In this document: positions 59,008 through 64,000 of the stretch, piece by piece
Position numbering within the stretch: the first letter of the stretch is position 1
Layout: every line of letters starts with the position of its first letter
Origin: Bolinopsis microptera
Taxonomy: Eukaryota; Ctenophora; Tentaculata; Lobata; Bolinopsidae
DNA length: 64,000 nt
Assembly: GCF_026151205.1 (NCBI RefSeq)
Contig: NC_087079.1
Location: 8,298,635-8,362,634 of the forward strand
Reading direction: 5' to 3'
Notes under the pieces: generated by a model
Databases searched by the model: none
Seen by the model: the letters and a program-made list of their open reading frames with translations, nothing else
What the model was told of the DNA's origin: nothing
Program-made: the position numbers and the translations under genes

Positions 59008-62000
59008 AATCCTGGACCAGGCAAAAGTCCCGCTCACATTGGGACGTCCGCTCGGTTTCTCGATGTAATCCGACTTATATGGTCCTAAATAACACTAATT
59101 ACTCGGGTACACTTTTTCACCAGTGGGGCATTTCTCGGAATCACGCCCTTTTTGACCGCACCCATATCGCGACCCCAACTATAAATTATCTCGGCTTCTG
59201 ATTGAGATACAGACCTCAAGCATGAACCAAAATGTGCCTACGATGCATGTTTATATTAGTGCTATGAAGCTAAGATACTTAAGGCCTAAGAGACTTAGTT
59301 TTTGAGAAATCGCCAAAAATCCGATTTTACTATATTAGCAGTAGACAGTTTTTGGGTTTTCCAAATAGTTTCTGATTATTCTGATTTGCGACAAATGATA
59401 TTGCACTGTTAGGATAAACGACGTTTCAAAGTAACAACTTCTTATTCATGCTGACAAAATTGGTAAATATGTGAGAAAACTGTCTCATAAAATTTATTAA
59501 TCAAAAATGGCTAAACGACAACAAATTGTTCAAATACTCGACTAAAATTAGAATCAAAATCTATATATATACACCACTACTCGATCTGCTATTCAATAAA
59601 CTTAAAACATCCACTAAACAGCAAGTACGTGATTGTGATCGTGTGATGGAATGACATGTACAGTGATAACAGATGATAAGATGTAAGTGATAACAGATGA
59701 TAAGGTAAAAGATACAATACATGTGAGATGGTGTATACACAATGTGAGTGAAATTATAGTGAGTGGTACCTGATTGTGAGCGAGATGTGAAAAAACATTA
59801 AAAATTACTACTGCTAGAAAACTGAAACTGTATGCAATAAAAAGGGAATGAAACTAAAATATCTAAAATTCTTCAGTACTAGCTATGATAAAACGTTTAA
59901 TAGTATCAAGTTCTTCTCTCTTGTTAATTGTAGGGTTCAGATTAATAATAAACATCGCTTCGAAAATCTTTCTTCTGACAGTATTGGGCTCAATTCTTAA
60001 AATATCTACTTCTAAACTGGGATTTAACCCCTCATGACAGCTCGAATAATGTATGGCAAAAGCTTGACTAACATTAGAAGGGGTAGCAGGGTAGGTAGCG
60101 TAACGTAAGTGTTCTCCTACACGAGCATGTACTTTCCTACTGGTTTCTCCAACGTACAGCTGGTCACATAATTTACACTTAATCTTATATACAACATTCT
60201 TCACTTCACAATCTTTATTACAAACTATCAAAGGACAAATTTTACATGAATTAATACTGCACACACGTTTATCATACGGTCTGTTACTACATAAAATATT
60301 TCTCAATTTCGAAGTAGGTTTAAAGTTTACTTTAATAGGTAAATTGTTCTGCTTCACATAATTTCTAATCTTATTGCTAGTACTGTCCGAAATAAAATCT
60401 AAATTAAGAACTGTCCTGGAATCATCCTCAACACTCTGACGCCTGTTAGAATTACTACTGTTACAATAACGTCTTGGGTTCTGGTACCCGTTTTTCTGTA
60501 ATAGATCATCAAGGAGTCTGAGAGAGTGCTCCTTTTCCGCTGGGCCAGATGAGATACGGCAAGCCTTGCTATATAGGTTCTTCACTGTATTAATCTTAAC
60601 AGACTCAGGATGGCAAGAGTTGTTGTGCAGGGTAATATCCTTTTGTTGCGGCTTGCGGTACAATCTGCTGGTTAATTTACCGTTTGGCTCGATCCGGACC
60701 TCAGTGTTCAGGAAGGGGATAAAATCGTCCTGTTGTTCTGGAAAGTCGACCTCCCACTTCAACTTTTTGTCCGGATCTTGGTCTGCAATCTGTTGAACCA
60801 GAGCAAGGGCTTCTTCTTTCGTCTCTGCAGTACTGGCAGCATCATCTATGTAGCGTTTGTAGAAGTTCGATAAGTATACCGATAGGTAGTGTCGATCGGT
60901 GTAGATAGAGTTCTTCTCGAACTTGTACACTCTGATGATGGCACAGAAGGGCCCTGGCCTCAAACCCATGAACAGACCATCCTGCTGTAGCCAGAGAGTC
61001 CTGTTATACACAAAGAAAGAGTTGGTAAGGATGTGTAGTAGGATCTCATGAATGTCTGTCAGGCTGAGTCCCATCAGGTCCAAACTGTCTCGGTGCTCTG
61101 TAGCTAGCTCAATGACATCGTCTATACAGCCCTGTACGTTTATGTTAGTGTATAAAGCTGAAATATCCGCGGCAAAGAACTTTCTCCTGGCAAGCTGTTC
61201 CTGAGAGATCTGGCGGAGCATCTCTATGTGCTGGATTAAATTACTCAGGTGACTAGGCACCTCATTAAGGAGAGGTTTAAGAATGGTCGTCACTAGCCAA
61301 CTGAGTCTCTCTGTAGGTGAGTCCACGCAGCTGATGATGGGTCTAACCTTAACCTGCTCAAGAGGGATCGTCGAGCGGAAGCTCTCCGGAGGGTTCTTGT
61401 GGGTCTTGATTTGGACGTACATGACTGGGAGGCTGACATGGTCAGGAACTCTGATCCGTCGTTTGTAGTCGTCGTCAAGGTTCCGCTGTGATGAGATCTT
61501 CTTCCACAGGTTATTCGACTCCTTCACCAGGTTCTCCGTCTTCTTCTTGATGAGCTGTGTGAGCTGTTGAGAGGTGGGTTCCGCTACTGAGACAGTTTCG
61601 CAGGTAACAATTATCACACTTATTTCAAGATATCTCAGCTTCTGATTGGAGCTAAGCACTCATCTTGGGCATTAAAATAGTCAGAATCATCATATTGAGT
61701 GGGGTAGAGCATGGTTTTAAAGTCTTGAGACTTCAGGTTGTTGAGTTATTAGGTCAGATCCCATTTTTATGCTCTCGCGAGTAGCGATTGATGCACTTAT
61801 TTCAAGATATCTCAGCTTCTGATTGGAGCTAAGCGTTCATCTTGGGCATTGAAATGGTCAGAATCATCACATTGAGTGGGGTAGAGCATAGTTTTAAAGT
61901 CTTGCGACTTCAGGTTGTTGAGTTATTAGGTCAGATCCCATTTTTAGGCTCTCGCGAGTAGCGATTGATGCACCCATTTCAAGATATCTCAGCTTCTGAT

Positions 62001-63438
62001 TGGAGTTAAACGCTCATCTTGGGCATTACAATGGTCAGAATCATCACATTGAGTGGGGTAGAGCATAGTTTTAAAGTCTTGAGACTTCAGGTTGTTGAGT
62101 TATTAGGTCAGATCCCATTTTTACGCTCTCGCGAGTAGCGATTGATGCACTTATTTCAAGATATCTCAGCTTCTGATTGGAGCTAAGCGTTCATCTTTGG
62201 CATTGAAATGGTCAGAATCATCACATTGAGTGGGGTAGAGCATAGTTTTAAAGTCTTGGAACTTCAGGTTGTTGAGTTATTAGGTCAGATCCCATTTTTA
62301 CGCTCTCGCGAGTAGCGATTGATGCACTTATTTCAAGATATCTCAATCAGAAGCTGAGATATCTTGTAATAAGTGTGTCAATCCCTACTCGCGAGATAAG
62401 AGTGTAAAAATATGTTTTAACCGAATAATTCAACAACCTGAAGTCTCAAGACTTTGAAACCACGCTCTACCCCACTCAATGTGATGATTCTGACCATTGT
62501 AATGCCCAAGATGAGCGTTTAACTCCAATCAGAAGCTGAGATATCTTGAAATGGGTGCATCAATCGCTACTCGCGAGAGCGTAAAAATGGGATCTGACCT
62601 AATAACTCAACAACCTGAAGTCGCATGACTTTAAAACTATGCTCTACCCCACTCAATGTGATGATTCTGACCATTTTAATGCCCAAGATGAGCGTTTAAC
62701 TCCAATCAGAAGCTGAGATATCTTGAAATGAGTGCATCAATCGCTACTCGCGAGAGCCTAAAAATGGGATCTGACCTAATAACTCAACAACCTGAAGTCT
62801 CAAGACTTTAAAACCATGCTCTACCCCACTCAATGTGATGATTCTGACCATTTCAATGCCCAAGATGAACGCTTAGCTCCAATCAGAAGCTGAGATATCT
62901 TGAAATGGGTGCATCAATCGCTACTCGCGAGAGCATAAAAATGGGATCTGACCTAATAACTTAACAACCTGAAGTCTCAAGACTTTAAAACCATGCTCTA
63001 CCCCACTCAATATGATGATTTTGACCATTTTAATGCCCAAGATGAGTGCTTAGCTCCAATCAGAAGCTGAGATATCTTGAAATAAGTGTGATAATTGTTA
63101 CTTGCGAGACTGCTGATATAGTAAAATCGGATTATTGGCGATTTCTCAAAAACTAAGTCTCTTAGGCCTTAAGTATCTTCATAGCACTAATATAAACATG
63201 CATCTTAGGCACATTTTGGTTCATGCCTGAGGTCTGTATCTCAATCAGAAGCCGAGATAATTTATAGTTGGGGTCGCGATATGGGTGCGGTCAAAAAGGG
63301 CGTGATTCCGAGAAATGCCCCACTGGTGAAAAAGTGTACCCGAGTAATTAGTGTTATTTAGGACCATATGAGTCGGATTACATCGAGAAACCGAGCGGAC
63401 GTCCCAATGTGAGCGGGACTTTTGCCTGGTCCAGGATT
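59008..63438. mobile_element. Large symmetric TIR element with inverted 177-bp arrays, invaded by a Penelope-like element (4.4 kb)
   Basis: TIRs of about 330 bp lie at 59008-59341 and 63108-63438 (left AATCCTGGACCAGGCAAAAG, right its inverse ending CCTGGTCCAGGATT). Inside on the right are four direct 177-bp units (starting 61617, 61794, 61971, 62148) and four inverted ones after a centre at about 62343. All are built around ATATCTCAGCTTCTGATTGG. The left TIR is separated from the array by the Penelope-like insertion; on the right the TIR joins the array directly. No transposase was seen. The bulk is a near-perfect palindrome. Confidence 0.85.
59863..61659 (-). CDS. Penelope-like element reverse transcriptase with GIY-YIG endonuclease (5'-truncated, open frame)
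   Basis: A 598-residue open frame on the minus strand. RT motifs: MYVQIKTHK, VRPIISCVDSP, AADISALYTNI (motif A), DGLFMGLRPGP (motif B), YKRYIDDAAS (motif C, the catalytic YIDD), then WEVDFPEQQDDFIPFLN. The linker region has DLLQKNGYQNP and a Cys-rich stretch (SINSCKICPL), followed by a GIY-YIG nuclease (VVYKIKCKLCDQLYVGETSR ... RVGEHL). The first 23 or so residues are read from the surrounding 177-bp repeat, so the element is 5'-truncated and the present Met is not its own. Catalytic residues of both domains look intact. Confidence 0.9.
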   Translation of the reverse strand: MLSSNQKLRYLEISVIIVTCETVSVAEPTSQQLTQLIKKKTENLVKESNNLWKKISSQRNLDDDYKRRIRVPDHVSLPVMYVQIKTHKNPPESFRSTIPLEQVKVRPIISCVDSPTERLSWLVTTILKPLLNEVPSHLSNLIQHIEMLRQISQEQLARRKFFAADISALYTNINVQGCIDDVIELATEHRDSLDLMGLSLTDIHEILLHILTNSFFVYNRTLWLQQDGLFMGLRPGPFCAIIRVYKFEKNSIYTDRHYLSVYLSNFYKRYIDDAASTAETKEEALALVQQIADQDPDKKLKWEVDFPEQQDDFIPFLNTEVRIEPNGKLTSRLYRKPQQKDITLHNNSCHPESVKINTVKNLYSKACRISSGPAEKEHSLRLLDDLLQKNGYQNPRRYCNSSNSNRRQSVEDDSRTVLNLDFISDSTSNKIRNYVKQNNLPIKVNFKPTSKLRNILCSNRPYDKRVCSINSCKICPLIVCNKDCEVKNVVYKIKCKLCDQLYVGETSRKVHARVGEHLRYATYPATPSNVSQAFAIHYSSCHEGLNPSLEVDILRIEPNTVRRKIFEAMFIINLNPTINKREELDTIKRFIIASTEEF

Positions 63439-64000
63439 ATTGGGGATTTCAGGTAACATTCCGGGGTAGACGTACTCTAGTTCATATAATTAGATGACCT
63501 TCATGTGCCTATATAGTTATACCATGTGAACTTTTAGTTGTTATCCCAATTATGAATAAATTAATCAAATGCCAATGTGATCCGATAGCGTGCAGCAACG
63601 CGTGCAGCAACGCCAACAGTTAAGCAGTTATATGAGTAGCATCCGTGCTTGCCATGGCATGGGATCACCAAAGAATACTTAGCTTGCAGCTTACTACTCT
63701 ATTGCTCGATACTATCACGAGAAGCTCGAATCCCCCCCCCCCCCCCCCCCCCCAGATATTTTGCCAAAAATATAAATTTTCTTCGTAGTTTACTACAAAT
63801 AAAAAATTATAATTAAGATATGATACTCGTAAAATATTTGTTCCAAAACCGTCGACGTGGAATCGTGAACAAAAGTAGTTTCTAGAAACACTTTGAAAAG
63901 ATTTTTACTTATCGAGTCATTCTCGATACGTACCTCTGAAGGCAGAGCTCCCGCTTCCGAGCTCGTATTGCAAAAGGGAGGTCTGCCTTTCGAGATCGCA
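63439..64000. other. Right end of the window, no gene seen
   Basis: Contains a poly-C run at about 63734-63753 and AT-rich sequence. If DNAJC9 is intact its remaining exon(s) should lie beyond this point. Confidence 0.5.

Overview
The window is nuclear DNA of an animal. Its genes are split by many short GT-AG introns, about 34% GC by eye, and they encode metazoan proteins (TGF-beta type II receptor, TMEM243, DNAJC9, EEF1AKMT2, class A GPCRs, a sushi-domain membrane protein). Class A GPCR paralogs, many minisatellites, Penelope-like elements, RTE/CR1-type LINEs and many foldback MITEs would fit a marine invertebrate, possibly non-bilaterian (cnidarian or placozoan). I cannot fix the phylum from sequence alone.

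Layout. 1-1979 (+): the last five exons of an activin type II receptor kinase. 3623-6517 (+): a six-exon, four-helix membrane protein, possibly Flower/Tvp18-like; its fourth intron carries a poly-G foldback element. 7784-16336 (+): three tandem paralogs of a small unnamed family (PP-I-K ... LDNRRL motif) with matching exon phases; the second is interrupted by a 4.1 kb intron that holds a TTAA-flanked hairpin MITE, a broken LINE and a Penelope fragment. 16786-17076 (+): a small C2HC zinc-finger ORF. 17309-25084 (-): a five-exon class A GPCR. One intron contains a same-strand gene for a sushi-domain type I membrane protein (18567-19942). Another contains about 3.1 kb of a 64-bp satellite made of copies of the GPCR's own splice acceptor and exon start. 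25085-32951: gene-poor, with a 67-bp satellite, a TIR MITE and one orphan exon. 32952-34226 (+): an intronless GPCR paralogous in its TM6/TM7 motifs. 34227-42406: LINE fragments and a palindromic repeat cluster. 42407-50072 (+): EEF1AKMT2 in six exons, its introns filled with MITEs. 52004-53248 (+): TMEM243. 53942 onward (+): the first four exons of DNAJC9. Its 3' end is not found, and what follows to the window end is nested mobile DNA: an exon-tail duplication, a poly-G TTAA element with a visible empty site, an ORF1-only LINE, and a 4.4 kb symmetric TIR element invaded by a Penelope-like element.

The cellular genes are independent housekeeping or signalling genes, not a pathway. Two patterns stand out. 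First, tandem repeats sit repeatedly on splice sites: a duplicated donor in paralog 1, duplicated acceptors in EEF1AKMT2 and the GPCR, and donor-like arrays in the four-helix gene and ACVR2. Second, there are several non-autonomous mobile families: G/C-homopolymer-ended foldbacks (one with a proven TTAA target), a hairpin MITE at TTAA, and a large TIR element with inverted 177-bp arrays. Exon models were made by eye from splice consensus, phase and protein similarity, without transcripts.
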